A DNA stretch of 64,000 nt. It comes from Mesorhizobium_K quangtriensis. GTDB taxonomy: Bacteria; Pseudomonadota; Alphaproteobacteria; Rhizobiales; Rhizobiaceae. Within the stretch, counting starts at the first letter, position 1, and every line of letters starts with the position of its first letter. The translations under genes and the position numbers were made by a program. The notes under the pieces are model-generated. The model was not told where the DNA came from. It made no database searches and saw nothing but the letters and a program-made list of their open reading frames with translations. Of this stretch, positions 24,927 through 34,030 are shown in pieces. Location of the stretch: contig NZ_JBEBMF010000005.1 in assembly GCF_040081925.1 (NCBI RefSeq), positions 269,563 through 333,562 of the forward strand, read 5' to 3'.

Positions 24927-26326
24927 AGGCGCGCTTCGCCCGTCTGGGCAATCTGTTCCCTCAGTCCTTGGGTGGCCAGTTGCTGGCCATGCTGCTTTTT
25001 GCGCTCGTCGCGACGCAGGGGCTTGGCCTCCTGCTGCTGACCGACGAGCGCAACCGCGCCGTGCGGGCGGCCTTGGGTTTCGAGGTGGCCGGACGCGCGG
25101 CGAATGTCGTGCTGCTGCTGGACGACGCGCCAGCAGATCTGCGCCCCTCTATCCTGAGGGCGGCAGATTCGCCCCTGGTTCGGTTCGAAGTGGGACCTGC
25201 GCCTGAAGCACCGCATGATGGCACCGATGCAGACTCTGTTCAGAGTCAGATCCGGCAAATCCTCGGCAATCCAGAACATGAAATCCGGGCAGATATTCAT
25301 GCCATTTCCATAACTCGTATGCCGATGCCCGAGGGCATGCCAGCCGCAATGCGCCCCATGCACGACGCGATGATGGCCGGGCGGACGGAAGCGGTGGAAA
25401 TGACGCTTTCGATCCGTCTGGCCAGCGGCGATTGGCTGAATGTGCGCACGATGTTCCATCGCCCAGGCCCGCAACTTTCGCCGAAGGCCCTGTTGCCGCT
25501 GCTGTTGATGGCCGTTGCTGTAGCCCTAGTGGCTTGGTGGACGGCTCGGCGTGTAGTGGGCCCGATGCGCGCGCTTGCCGTGGGGGCCGACCGGCTGGGG
25601 CGTGGTCTTGATGCTGGTCCGCTGCCCATGACCGGGCCATCAGAGGTCCGCAACACCACGCTGGCCTTCAACCGGATGCAGGACCGGCTGACGCGCTTTG
25701 TGACTGAGCGCACACATATGCTCGCGGCGCTGAGCCATGATCTGCGTTCTCCCCTTACCGCGATGCGGCTCAGGATCGAGATGTTGGACGAAACCGAGGA
25801 CAGTGTCCGCCTGAAGTCGCTTGTCGAGGAAATGCAGGCCATGGTCGAAGCGACGCTGGAATATGCGCGCGGAGTCGCCAAGGCGGAACCCGAAGCCACG
25901 GTGGATCTAGCTGCTCTGCTGGCCGATATAGTGGGCGATGTGGGCGGGGATCGGGCGAACCTCACACCATCGCGGCCGATGCCCGTCACCATTCGCCCTC
26001 ACGCGCTGAACCGAGCGCTGCGCAACCTGATGGACAATGCGGTCCGCTATGGCGACGTGGCAAACGTTACCCTGACGCAAGAACCGGGAACGGTTATCAT
26101 CACCATCGCCGACACGGGTCCGGGATTGCCGAAGGATCAGCTTGAGGCCGTCTTTGAGCCTTTCGTGCGGCTGGAAGGGTCTCGCAACCGGGATACGGGC
26201 GGGGTTGGCTTGGGTCTGGCCCTCGCCCGAACCATTGTTCAGGCGCATGGCGGAACGGTCCTGCTGCGGAACCGCGCTGGAGGCGGGTTGGACGCTATGG
26301 TGCGGCTTCCGATCGGAGATACGTGA
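24923..26326 (+). CDS. Membrane sensor histidine kinase with Met-rich sensor domain
   Basis: 467 residues with a GTG start overlapping the regulator stop. Two membrane segments (about 19-40 and 189-209) flank a periplasmic domain of about 145 residues that ends in a Met-rich stretch (TRMPMPEGMPAAMRPMHDAM). A HAMP linker follows, then the H-box LAALSHDLRSPLTAMR with H272, an N-box (LMDNAVRYGD) and G boxes (DTGPGLP, GVGLGLALA). It phosphorylates its partner response regulator. The Met-rich sensor and the adjacent Met-rich EF-hand protein suggest a copper or silver signal, by analogy and not by proof. Confidence 0.94.
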   Translation: MKARFARLGNLFPQSLGGQLLAMLLFALVATQGLGLLLLTDERNRAVRAALGFEVAGRAANVVLLLDDAPADLRPSILRAADSPLVRFEVGPAPEAPHDGTDADSVQSQIRQILGNPEHEIRADIHAISITRMPMPEGMPAAMRPMHDAMMAGRTEAVEMTLSIRLASGDWLNVRTMFHRPGPQLSPKALLPLLLMAVAVALVAWWTARRVVGPMRALAVGADRLGRGLDAGPLPMTGPSEVRNTTLAFNRMQDRLTRFVTERTHMLAALSHDLRSPLTAMRLRIEMLDETEDSVRLKSLVEEMQAMVEATLEYARGVAKAEPEATVDLAALLADIVGDVGGDRANLTPSRPMPVTIRPHALNRALRNLMDNAVRYGDVANVTLTQEPGTVIITIADTGPGLPKDQLEAVFEPFVRLEGSRNRDTGGVGLGLALARTIVQAHGGTVLLRNRAGGGLDAMVRLPIGDT

Positions 26327-26680
26327 ATCAGCCTAGCGGCTAAAGAACAAGCGATGGAACGATGGTCCACCGCAGAACTGGAACGAGCCCGATACCGATA
26401 AGCGACAACCAGGGCATGCGGGTTGATCAAAATCCTCATCCAGCGCAACAGCTGATCTTCGCCATGTCCATTTCGAATGTCTGGACCGCGAGTTTCGGGC
26501 CTCTACCGTGGTCGGATAAGGGAAGACCGTCTTGCCGTGCGCCTGCGCGTCATTGGCTTGGAATGGTGCGTCCTTCCGCGTGCCGGGATGATGGACGCGA
26601 TTCTTGAGCCCGAGCCCTATGGGGAGACCGCGATCCGCATGCACAATCCATCGCGCTGGTGCGGTCCGCGTCAGGCAGGC
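26327..26680. other. Intergenic stretch with no supportable gene
   Basis: 354 bases between the convergent kinase and NicO genes. Short open frames exist on both strands, but none has a ribosome site, domain or signal peptide. It may hold decayed sequence. No clear terminator with a T-run was seen. Confidence 0.5.
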
Positions 26681-27403
26681 TCAGCCGGCGATCGCGTTCC
26701 AGGCTACTGTCACCAGGATGAGGCCCGCCGTCACCTGGATCGTCCGGGTGGCGGCGTCCACCATGCGGGGCCGGGCTGCCAGCAGGCGCAGAAGCTGCTG
26801 CCGAAACAGCACTGCCGCCAGCGCCACCACCGACAGCACCAGCACCACGCCGATCATCATCACGGCCGCGAAGGCGACGCCCGCCTGCGGCACGCCCCGC
26901 GAGATGGCAAAGGTCATGACGAACAGCGTCAGCGGACAGGGGATCAGCCCGGCCATGAAGCCGACCAAGGAGCCTTCGCGGCCATGTGAATGCGCGGTCC
27001 CGCGAAACGCCTGCCACAGCATCCACAGCCCGATCAGACCGAGCACGCCCCGGCTAAGATCTTCCAGCAGGGGCGCTCGGCCGACGCTGCCCAAGGCCAC
27101 GGACACCAGCGGCAGGGAGAACAGCGCGATCAGAACGGACATCGTCACATGCGTGAAGGACAGCGCAAGCGACACCACAAGCGCGCGCGGGAGGGTGGCG
27201 GTCGAGCCCGTCAGATAGGTGGCGAGCACTGCCTTGCTGTGACCGGGCGTGAGCGCATGGACCGCGCCGAACACGATCCCCATGGGAAGGTATGCCGCCA
27301 GCAGCTGCCAGTCGCCCGTCTCGGCGAAGTTCCCGATGCGCGCGGCGAAGGCGAGGTATATCTCGCGCTGGATCGCGACCAGTTCCTGAAGCAGACCCAT
27401 CAT
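26681..27403 (-). CDS. NicO/RcnA-type nickel-cobalt exporter
   Basis: 240 residues from ATG at 27403, whose codon overlaps the previous stop. About six membrane helices. The signature HALTPGHSKAVLATYLTGS carries the paired His (H49, H55) and conserved Gly of the NicO/RcnA family, and LIPCPLTLFVMTFAISRG is the second signature. In the family it exports Ni(II) and Co(II). It is the last gene of a four-gene operon headed by a metal-responsive repressor, consistent with efflux. Confidence 0.88.
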   Translation of the reverse strand: MMGLLQELVAIQREIYLAFAARIGNFAETGDWQLLAAYLPMGIVFGAVHALTPGHSKAVLATYLTGSTATLPRALVVSLALSFTHVTMSVLIALFSLPLVSVALGSVGRAPLLEDLSRGVLGLIGLWMLWQAFRGTAHSHGREGSLVGFMAGLIPCPLTLFVMTFAISRGVPQAGVAFAAVMMIGVVLVLSVVALAAVLFRQQLLRLLAARPRMVDAATRTIQVTAGLILVTVAWNAIAG

Positions 27404-27840
27404 CCGAGGATGCCCAGCGTGGTGGCGGCCAGCGCGACGTAACGCGCGGTCTTGGCGATCGTGACCAGGAGGACGAAGCTCCAAAGCGGCTCGCGCAGGA
27501 CTCCCGCCGCGACCGTCAGCGCGTCCCCGCCGACCGGCGCCCAGCTGAGCAGCAGGCTCCAGCGTCCCCAGCGGCGATACCACCCCGTCGCCCGGTCGAG
27601 CGCGGCAGGGCCGATCGGAAACCATCGTCGGTCGCGAAAACGCTCCACGCCGCGCCCGAGCGCCCAGTTGACCATGGCGCCCAGCACGTTTCCGATACTG
27701 GCGACGGCGACCAGCAGAATGGCAGGGTGAGTGTCGGCCACGAGAAGGCCGACAAGGGCGGCTTCCGACTGCGCGGGCAGGATCGTGGCGGCGACGAAGG
27801 CGATCGCGAACAACCCGCCCAGAATGGCGATGTCATCCAT
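27400..27840 (-). CDS. YqaA-like VTT-domain (DedA superfamily) membrane protein
   Basis: 146 residues from ATG at 27840; a start at 27888 is possible but overlaps the MFS gene by 19 bases. Hydrophobic segments flank LGAMVNWALGRGVERFR and RRWGRWSLLLSWAPVGGDALTVAAG, the re-entrant Gly/Pro loops typical of the VTT/SNARE-associated family. Members affect membrane homeostasis, and the family includes lipid scramblases. Its presence in a Ni/Co efflux operon is a recurrent type of pairing, but its job here is unknown. Confidence 0.82.
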   Translation of the reverse strand: MDDIAILGGLFAIAFVAATILPAQSEAALVGLLVADTHPAILLVAVASIGNVLGAMVNWALGRGVERFRDRRWFPIGPAALDRATGWYRRWGRWSLLLSWAPVGGDALTVAAGVLREPLWSFVLLVTIAKTARYVALAATTLGILG

Positions 27841-27869
27841 CGGGTCGTTGGAACCGATGCGAACAGGTT

Positions 27870-29189
27870 TCAGCGCGCATGCGGCCATCTGCCGTGAAGG
27901 TCGTCGATGACGAAAGCATGGGCATGGCTGTTCCGGTCAGCGACAGCGCCTTCTCCCCAATGCGGATGGCTTCCGGGCAGGCCGTCATGGGAATGCTCGA
28001 TGATCTCAGGGTCGGCGGCAGGCCACAGCCACGCGGCAGCCGCGACGGCGCTTGCAGCGGCGGCGGCGAGAATCAAAGCGGTTGCCTGAAGGCCGAACGC
28101 GGCCCCGGCCCATCCGGCAAGTGCATAGGTGACAAGCCAGCATCCATGCGAGAGCGCGAACTGGGCGGCGAACAGCGCCGGACGGTCCTCGGCGCGCGAC
28201 GAGCGCCGCAAGAGCCGCCCGGACGGGGTCTGCGACATCGAGTAGCCGGCGCCGATGACGAACCAGAGCAGAAGCAGCCAACCATAGGAGGGGATGGCTG
28301 CCGCCGCGAACGTCGCTACGGCGAGGACCGAAGCGCCCGCCAGCATGGCGGCTCGGTCAGATACGCTATCGAGCAGCCTCGGCAGGACCAGGGCGACCAG
28401 CATCGACCCGCCGCCGAAGGCTGCAAGCGCCAGTGCCGTCTCGCTCTGGCCGAGACCGAAGACGGCCTGTGCGTAGACGACCGTGTTGACGATCACCAGC
28501 GCGCCGGCGGCAGCGACCGCCGTGTTGATCGCAAGCAGGCCCCTGAGGCGCGGCGTTGCCAGATAGATGCGGATGCCGCGCGTGGTACGGTCGTAGATGC
28601 CGCGCGGTGCGCTCGCCTTCGGGCTCGGCAGTACGACGGAGACGACCAGTGCCGAGGAGACCAGGAAGCCGACGACGGTCCCGGCGAACAGATTGTAGAA
28701 GCTGATGACGGTCAGGAGCGCCGCCGCCAGCACCGGGCTGACCAGGCTTTCCAGATCGTAGGCGAGCCGCGAGAGCGACAGAGCTCGGGTGTACTCCCTC
28801 TCGTCTGGAAGCACGTCCGGGATCGTCGCCTGGAAGGTCGGCGTGAACCCGGCGGAGGCAGACTGGAGCACGAAGATCAGGACGTAGACCTGCCAGATCT
28901 CAGTGACGAACGGGAGGAGAAGTGCGACCGCAGCGCGGACGATGTCAAGCGAGACCAGCATGGCCCGGCGCGGAAGTCGTTCCGCGAAAGCGGCCGCCAC
29001 CGGCGCGACGGCGACATATGCGACCATCTTGATCGCCAGCGCCGTGCCCAGCACCGCCCCGGCGTTCTCGCCCGCCAGGTCGAAGGCGAGCAGGGCTAGG
29101 GCCACGGTCGCAAGCCCGGTTCCGATCAGCGCGACGACCTGAGCAAGGAAAAGGTGGCGGTAGGTGCGGTTGGAAAGAACGCCGAGCAT
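27870..29189 (-). CDS. NreB-like MFS nickel efflux transporter with His-rich tail
   Basis: 439 residues from ATG at 29189, whose codon shares a base with the repressor stop (TGATG). Twelve helices start at RHLFLAQVVALIGTGLATVALALL, with MFS loop AFAERLPRRAML. The cytoplasmic tail is His-rich (EIIEHSHDGLPGSHPHWGEG, then SHAHAFVIDDLHGRWPHAR), as in the NreB nickel exporter, where the tail raises nickel resistance. The tail and neighbours argue for Ni or Co as substrate; direct proof is absent. Confidence 0.85.
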   Translation of the reverse strand: MLGVLSNRTYRHLFLAQVVALIGTGLATVALALLAFDLAGENAGAVLGTALAIKMVAYVAVAPVAAAFAERLPRRAMLVSLDIVRAAVALLLPFVTEIWQVYVLIFVLQSASAGFTPTFQATIPDVLPDEREYTRALSLSRLAYDLESLVSPVLAAALLTVISFYNLFAGTVVGFLVSSALVVSVVLPSPKASAPRGIYDRTTRGIRIYLATPRLRGLLAINTAVAAAGALVIVNTVVYAQAVFGLGQSETALALAAFGGGSMLVALVLPRLLDSVSDRAAMLAGASVLAVATFAAAAIPSYGWLLLLWFVIGAGYSMSQTPSGRLLRRSSRAEDRPALFAAQFALSHGCWLVTYALAGWAGAAFGLQATALILAAAAASAVAAAAWLWPAADPEIIEHSHDGLPGSHPHWGEGAVADRNSHAHAFVIDDLHGRWPHAR

Positions 29190-29464
29190 CAAAGGTACTT
29201 CGCGATTTCCTTGAACTCGTCGACGGAGCGGCGGCGCTCTCTCGGAAGCGGTCCGACGGCGTCCTCCAGGCAATGTTCGAGATGGTCCTGGATCAGCGTG
29301 CGCTTCGCCTGCGCGACGGCCTTCTCTACCGCGTGAAGCTGCTGCGTGACGTCGAGGCAGGGTTTTCCCGCCTCGATCATGGCGACGACGCTACGCAAAT
29401 GGCCTTCGGCGCGTTTCAGGCGCTTGACGATGTCGGGGTGGGAGGCGTGGCGGTGCTCTGTCAT
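29189..29464 (-). CDS. CsoR/RcnR-family metal-sensing repressor
   Basis: 91 residues. DUF156 fold with HPDIVKRLKRAEGHLRSVVAMIEAGKPCLDVTQQL. The ligand set is C36, H61 and C65, the Cu(I)-CsoR pattern, plus H4, H6 and H9 near the N-terminus, a feature of the nickel sensors RcnR and InrS. RcnR itself has His at the third position. The operon it heads encodes Ni/Co-type exporters, so an InrS-like nickel sensor is most likely; copper remains possible. It should bind the G-tract site at 29475 and release it when metal is bound. Confidence 0.9.
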   Translation of the reverse strand: MTEHRHASHPDIVKRLKRAEGHLRSVVAMIEAGKPCLDVTQQLHAVEKAVAQAKRTLIQDHLEHCLEDAVGPLPRERRRSVDEFKEIAKYL

Positions 29465-29474
29465 GCCGCAGTTG

Positions 29475-29488
29475 CTATCCCCCTGGTA
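29475..29488 (-). promoter_or_regulatory. Candidate RcnR/CsoR operator (G-tract)
   Basis: On the minus strand the site reads TACCAGGGGGATAG, a run of five G flanked by TA-rich ends, close to the TACT-G-tract-AGTA form bound by RcnR and the G-tracts of other DUF156 repressors. It lies 11 bases upstream of the repressor start, fitting autoregulation of the operon. Confidence 0.55.
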
Positions 29489-29602
29489 GGGATGCTGTCA
29501 ACAAGCGAAGCACCCCCGCCACCCTAACCTTGCCTCAACTAACGCCTTATACCGCTGGATGACGATACCGACCCGAACAGCCATCTCGGCCGCAAAGGCC
29601 TC

Positions 29603-29821
29603 TTGATCTGCGTGCTCGCCTTCGCGGTTCTGGCATTCCAAGCGTGTATTCCGGACCATTCCGGTTTTGCCCTGTCAGATTTGGCGGCGGCTCATGATCA
29701 TCACGGCCATTCTCATGACAAACGCGAACGGCGACGCGATGCGATATATGCGATGCCGGTATCACGTTCCGTTCGAACGGGCCTTAACCTGCATCAAAGA
29801 CGGATAGATCGTCTGGACTGA
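29603..29821 (+). CDS. Possible small His-rich exported peptide
   Basis: 72 residues if read from TTG at 29603; the frame is open upstream to about 29550, so the true start is unclear. A hydrophobic stretch (ICVLAFAVLAFQACIPDH) is followed by HDHHGHSHDKRERRR. The layout echoes the small exported metal-type proteins at 3575 and 20894. It is divergent from the Ni/Co repressor. There is no good ribosome site, so this is a weak call. The remaining DNA to 30053 shows no gene; it contains a weak FNR-like site at 29784-29797 with two mismatches. Confidence 0.3.
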   Translation: MICVLAFAVLAFQACIPDHSGFALSDLAAAHDHHGHSHDKRERRRDAIYAMPVSRSVRTGLNLHQRRIDRLD

Positions 29822-30053
29822 CTGTTCAGCTTCATCGCCTGGTGTTCTACGTCGATGCGAAACATTCGTGCCTACCCTCTCCTGGGAATTGATTCGATAT
29901 GTTGCTTACCCAAAACGAGCTGCCATCGTAGGTGAAAGGTATCACCTCCAATCATCGTGCGAATCGTGTTTCTGTGAACGGGGAAGCGTTTACGATAGGC
30001 GCCATAGTGTTGAACTGCGCCTTCATGAGGGGATCAAAGCCGGAGGTCGGCCA

Positions 30054-30488
30054 ATGATAGTCCGTACACTTTCCACGGCAGAGTGCACGAAGCTGCTTGC
30101 GGCAAATCGCGTAGCCCGCTTGGCCTGCGCAAAAGACGGGCGGCCTTATGTGGTTCCAATCTACTGTGCTTACGCGGACAGCCATCTTTACGCATTCTCC
30201 ATGCCGGGCAAGAAGATTGAATGGATGCGAGGCAATCCTATGGTGTCACTCCAGGTGCACGAGGGGGGCGAACGGCGCGAATGGAAAAGCGTAGTTGTCG
30301 ACGGTCGTTATGAAGAAATGCTTGATTGTGCCGGGCGGGATCATGCTTGGTCGCAATTGAGCAGACATTTCGACTGGTGGGAGCCGGGCGGTCTCAAACC
30401 GGTCGAATCTGAGGTGTCGGACCATTCGCCGCACGTCTTCTTTCGAATCTCGATCGAGCAGACGTCCGGGCGGGAGGCAAAGGAATAG
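30054..30488 (+). CDS. Pyridoxamine 5'-phosphate oxidase-like flavin-binding protein
   Basis: 144 residues from ATG at 30054, with CCGGAGGTCGG upstream; a longer frame to 29868 is rejected. The split-barrel fold is suggested by ECTKLLAANRVARLACAKDG, RPYVVPIYCAYADSHLYAF, SMPGKKIEWMRGNPMVSLQV and WKSVVVDGRYEEM, typical of the NimA-like subgroup of the PNPOx superfamily. These bind FMN, F420 or heme and reduce small molecules. No partner in an operon. Substrate unknown. Confidence 0.8.
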   Translation: MIVRTLSTAECTKLLAANRVARLACAKDGRPYVVPIYCAYADSHLYAFSMPGKKIEWMRGNPMVSLQVHEGGERREWKSVVVDGRYEEMLDCAGRDHAWSQLSRHFDWWEPGGLKPVESEVSDHSPHVFFRISIEQTSGREAKE

Positions 30489-30592
30489 CACTCCACGCGT
30501 TTTGATACGATCCTCGCCAGCAAGTGCAGTAATTGTGGGTCCAAAAGCGCGCTGGCACCTCACCGTCCTCACCGCAGGGTCACAATCATCGG

Positions 30593-30981
30593 AGCCTGAT
30601 CCTCGTCAATCTCGCGCTCGTCCTGCTTTTCGGTCTCGGTCTTGTGATCTCTGGCATGTTCGATCCGGCCAGGGTCCTCAACTTCCTCGATCTCTTCGGC
30701 ACACGGGATCCGTCGCTCGCCTTCGTCAATGGGGAGCGCCGTAGTCGTGGCATTCGTCGGCTATCGGCTGGTGCTGCGGCGTGATGGCCCGATCACCGGC
30801 GGCATGTTCCACCTCCCGACAGAGACGTGCGATCTTCGGTATCGGCTGGGGTCTTGGCAGCTTCTGTCCGGACACGGCACTGGCGGCGCTCGGACTCGGG
30901 AAGCCGGGGACGCTGGTATTTTCTTTCCTCGCGATGTTCCTTAGCATGGTTGGCGGCTTGCGCCATCGGCGAGCGGAATGA
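30593..30981 (+). pseudogene. Decayed YeeE/YedE-like (DUF6691) membrane protein
   Basis: Three consecutive pieces of one protein lie in three frames: an N-terminal part (LVNLALVLLFGLGLVISGMF, DPARVLNFLDLFGTRDPSLA), a middle (AVVVAFVGYRLVLRRDGPI) and a C-terminal part (IFGIGWGLGSFCPDTALAAL). Joined in order they give the compact DUF6691 half of the YeeE/YedE sulfur-transport family. Frame changes near 30730 and 30830 break it, so it is very probably inactive, unless these are sequencing errors. Confidence 0.75.
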
Positions 30982-31166
30982 CCTGCTTCGTGCTGCCCGA
31001 CAAAGCCTCAAGTGAAAGAGGCGACGCCGAGCGGTAAGCTAAATGCCTGGTTGAACGCCTCGGTCTTGCATCGACGCGACCAATGAGGAGCTACTCGCGG
31101 CCTTGTCGGCTACGATGGTCGGGACGCGGCCGGCACGCGTGAAATCCGCAGAGCAAGGGCAGTGAT

Positions 31167-33974
31167 TTGAACGAGCGGCTCCAGTCTCCCACACTCGATG
31201 ATTATTCGCTGCGGGCAGCCGACGCTGTAGTGCAGAGTTTTGGCAGCGATGCCGAGAGCGGTCTGACCGTCCCGGAGGCGACGCGGCGTCTGACGGAATA
31301 TGGCCGCAATGAATTGCGGGCGGTGGCGTCGATGCCCGCTTGGCGCCGCGTATTGGCCCCGTTTCAGGACCCGCTCGTTTATCTGCTGCTCGGCGCAATC
31401 GTCGTCGCCCTTGTGGCTTGGCTGATCGAGGGCCGTGAGGGTTGGCCGATCGATGCGATCGTCATCGCCATGGTGGTCGTGGCCAATGCTGTTCTCGGCT
31501 TCGTGCAGGAAGCGAGGGCCGCCAACGCCGTTGCCGCGCTTGCGCGGATGACGGCCGTCACCTCTTCGGTGCTGCGCGACGGGGAGCGAAGGCGCATCCC
31601 TAGCGCCGAGTTGGTCCCGGGCGACATCCTGCTGCTGGAGGAAGGCGATGCCGTTGGCGCCGATGGTCGGCTTCTGCTCTCCAACAGTCTGCGCGTGCAG
31701 GAGGCGTCGCTTACCGGGGAAAGTGAGGCGGTCTTGAAAAACGCGGCCCCTCTAGGCGGGCCGACACCACTCGCCGAGCGGTATTGCATGGTCTTCAAGG
31801 GGACAGCGGTCGTTCAGGGGTCCGGCCGCGCCGTCGTCACCGCGACCGGCATGCAGACCGAGATGGGCGCCATCGCCACGATGCTCGACGCCACGGTGGA
31901 GCAGCCGACGCCGTTGCAAAGGGAGGTGGCGCTGATCGGTCGGACGCTCGGCATCGCCGTCGTCATCATCGCCGTTATCGTCGTCGCCACGGTGCTGCTG
32001 GTGTCCGACATAAAAGGCCCTTCCGACGTCATCACCGTGCTGCTGCTGGGCGTATCGCTAGCAGTAGCGGCGGTGCCGGAAGGTCTCCCCGCCATCCTGT
32101 CTCTCGTGCTGGCGCTTGGAGTCCAGCGCATGGCCAAACGCAACGCCGTGGTCAAGACCCTCTCGTCGGTGGAGACCCTTGGCTCGGCGTCTGTGATCTG
32201 CTCGGACAAGACCGGCACGCTGACGCGCTCCGAGATGACTATCGAGCGGATCATGACCGCATCGGGCGGCAGCCGCGTCACGGGCGTCGGCTATGCGCCG
32301 CTGGGCCGCCTGGAGGTCGACGACGGTGTGGCGCCGGAAGGAGCGCTTCGCTCCGAACAGATTGTCGTCCTGAGCGGAGGCAGCCTAGCCGGCAATGCCG
32401 CCTTGCGGCAGACGGAAGACGGAACTTGGGAAATCCAGGGCGATCCCACCGAAGCCGCGTTTCTTGTGGCTGAGCGCAAGCTCGGCGTCGAGGACCGCCG
32501 CCAGCGACGCTTCGAGCGCATCAGCGAGATCCCATTCAGCTCCGAACGCAAGATGATGTCGACCATCGAGCGCGACAACGAGCATGGCGGCGAACGTATC
32601 CTCATCACAAAGGGCGCGCCGGACGTGCTGATGGGGCATTGCAATCGCATCAGGGTTGGCATGGACGTCGTCCCCTTCGACGAGGCGCAGCGTGCACACG
32701 CGCACGCCGATGTGGAGCGCCTGTCGGACGAGGCGTTGCGGACCCTGGCGGTGGCCTATCGGCCGCTGGGAGCCGACGAAGATCCGCAAGCCAGCGAGAC
32801 GCTCGAGCGCGACCTGATTTTCGTCGGCATTGTCGGCATCATCGACCCGCCGCGCGAGGAAGCGGCAGTCGCGATAGCGCAAGCTCGCCACGCCGGCATC
32901 CGAGTGATGATGATCACTGGCGACCATCCACGCACAGCATCGCGCATCGCCGCCCTCCTGGGCATTGTCGAGAACGGAAAGAAGGCACTGACCGGGGCCG
33001 AACTGGACGCGATGGACGATGCTGGTTTCGCGGCTGCGGTACGGGCGACCTCGGTCTATGCCCGCGTCGCGCCCGTGCACAAGCTGCGCATCGTCGATGC
33101 GCTGCAGGCCGACGGGAATGTGGTGGCAATGACTGGCGACGGCGTCAACGACGCTCCGGCGTTAAAGGCAGCGGACATCGGCGTCGCCATGGGGATCACC
33201 GGCACGGAGGTCACCAAGGAGGCGGCCAAGATGATACTGGCCGACGACAATTTCGCCACCATCGTCGAGGCGGTGCGCGAAGGTCGCGCCATCTTCGACA
33301 ATATCCGCAAATTCCTCCGTTATCTGCTGTCGTCCAATATGGGGGAGGTTCTGACCGTGTTCCTCGGCGTCGTCGGGGCCGGCGTGATCGGGCTAGGTGG
33401 CGGCGGCGAGTTGGTGCTGCCGTTGCTGGCCACCCAGATTCTTTGGATCAATCTGGTCACCGATTCCGGTCCCGCGCTTGCGATGGGCATCGACCCGGAA
33501 ACCGACGATGTGATGGCGCATCCGCCCCGCAGGGCAAACGAGCGCGCCATCGACGCGCGCATGTGGCGCGGTGTGATCGTGATCGGCCTGGTCATGGCGC
33601 TGGCGACGCTTGTCACCATCGATCTTTACCTGCCTGGCGGACTGATTGAGGGGTCGCAAAGTCTTGATCAAGCTCGAACTGCCGGGTTCACCGTGCTGGT
33701 TCTTGCCCAATTGTTCAATTGCTTCAATGCGCGTTCCGAAACCACCAGTGCCTTCCGCCATATGTTTACGAATCGGTGGCTGTGGGCGGCGATTGGCCTG
33801 TCATTCTTGCTCCAGATTGCGGTCGTCAATTTTGGCCCGCTCAACGCAGCGTTCGGAACAGTCCCACTGCCGCTCGAACAATGGCTGGTCTGTTTCGCGA
33901 TAAGCAGCAGCGTGCTGTGGGTTGGCGAGATTCTCAAGTTGGCGCTGCGTTGGAGAGGAAAACTGGCGGTGTAG
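31167..33974 (+). CDS. P2-type cation-transporting ATPase (Ca2+/Mg2+-pump-like)
   Basis: 935 residues with a TTG start (31167) after AAGGGC; the first in-frame ATG is 56 codons inside and would delete the conserved N-domain. Visible features: cation-ATPase N-terminus, FVQEARAANAVAALARM, ASLTGESEAV, the AVPEGLPAI ion-site motif of P2A pumps, the phosphorylation loop SDKTGTLT, KGAPDVLM and MTGDGVNDAPALKAADIG. This is not a P1B metal pump. It exports Ca2+ or another cation. It stands alone; a hairpin at 33995 follows. The actual ion is uncertain. Confidence 0.9.
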   Translation: MNERLQSPTLDDYSLRAADAVVQSFGSDAESGLTVPEATRRLTEYGRNELRAVASMPAWRRVLAPFQDPLVYLLLGAIVVALVAWLIEGREGWPIDAIVIAMVVVANAVLGFVQEARAANAVAALARMTAVTSSVLRDGERRRIPSAELVPGDILLLEEGDAVGADGRLLLSNSLRVQEASLTGESEAVLKNAAPLGGPTPLAERYCMVFKGTAVVQGSGRAVVTATGMQTEMGAIATMLDATVEQPTPLQREVALIGRTLGIAVVIIAVIVVATVLLVSDIKGPSDVITVLLLGVSLAVAAVPEGLPAILSLVLALGVQRMAKRNAVVKTLSSVETLGSASVICSDKTGTLTRSEMTIERIMTASGGSRVTGVGYAPLGRLEVDDGVAPEGALRSEQIVVLSGGSLAGNAALRQTEDGTWEIQGDPTEAAFLVAERKLGVEDRRQRRFERISEIPFSSERKMMSTIERDNEHGGERILITKGAPDVLMGHCNRIRVGMDVVPFDEAQRAHAHADVERLSDEALRTLAVAYRPLGADEDPQASETLERDLIFVGIVGIIDPPREEAAVAIAQARHAGIRVMMITGDHPRTASRIAALLGIVENGKKALTGAELDAMDDAGFAAAVRATSVYARVAPVHKLRIVDALQADGNVVAMTGDGVNDAPALKAADIGVAMGITGTEVTKEAAKMILADDNFATIVEAVREGRAIFDNIRKFLRYLLSSNMGEVLTVFLGVVGAGVIGLGGGGELVLPLLATQILWINLVTDSGPALAMGIDPETDDVMAHPPRRANERAIDARMWRGVIVIGLVMALATLVTIDLYLPGGLIEGSQSLDQARTAGFTVLVLAQLFNCFNARSETTSAFRHMFTNRWLWAAIGLSFLLQIAVVNFGPLNAAFGTVPLPLEQWLVCFAISSSVLWVGEILKLALRWRGKLAV

Positions 33975-33994
33975 GAATGTACGGACTTGCGAGG

Positions 33995-34030
33995 CATCCT
34001 TTCTCTTAGCCAAAAAGGGCGAGAAGGATG
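33995..34030 (+). terminator. Hairpin after the P2-type ATPase
   Basis: CATCCTTTCTC and GAGAAGGATG can pair with one bulge around a 15-base loop, 20 bases after the stop codon. No T-run follows. The whole gap 33975-34294 (320 bases) otherwise holds only a second inverted repeat (CCACCGC 34150-34156 / GCGGTGG 34171-34177) and no gene. Confidence 0.45.

Noticed and set aside
27879..29099. 406-codon plus-strand frame opposite the NreB-like transporter
   Set aside because: Arg/Gln/Glu/Gly-rich composition typical of a GC-rich antisense shadow; the minus strand has a complete MFS protein.
29784..29797. Second FNR-like site (TTAAC-CTGC-ATCAA)
   Set aside because: Two mismatches in one half-site and no gene within 250 bases; kept only as a remark.
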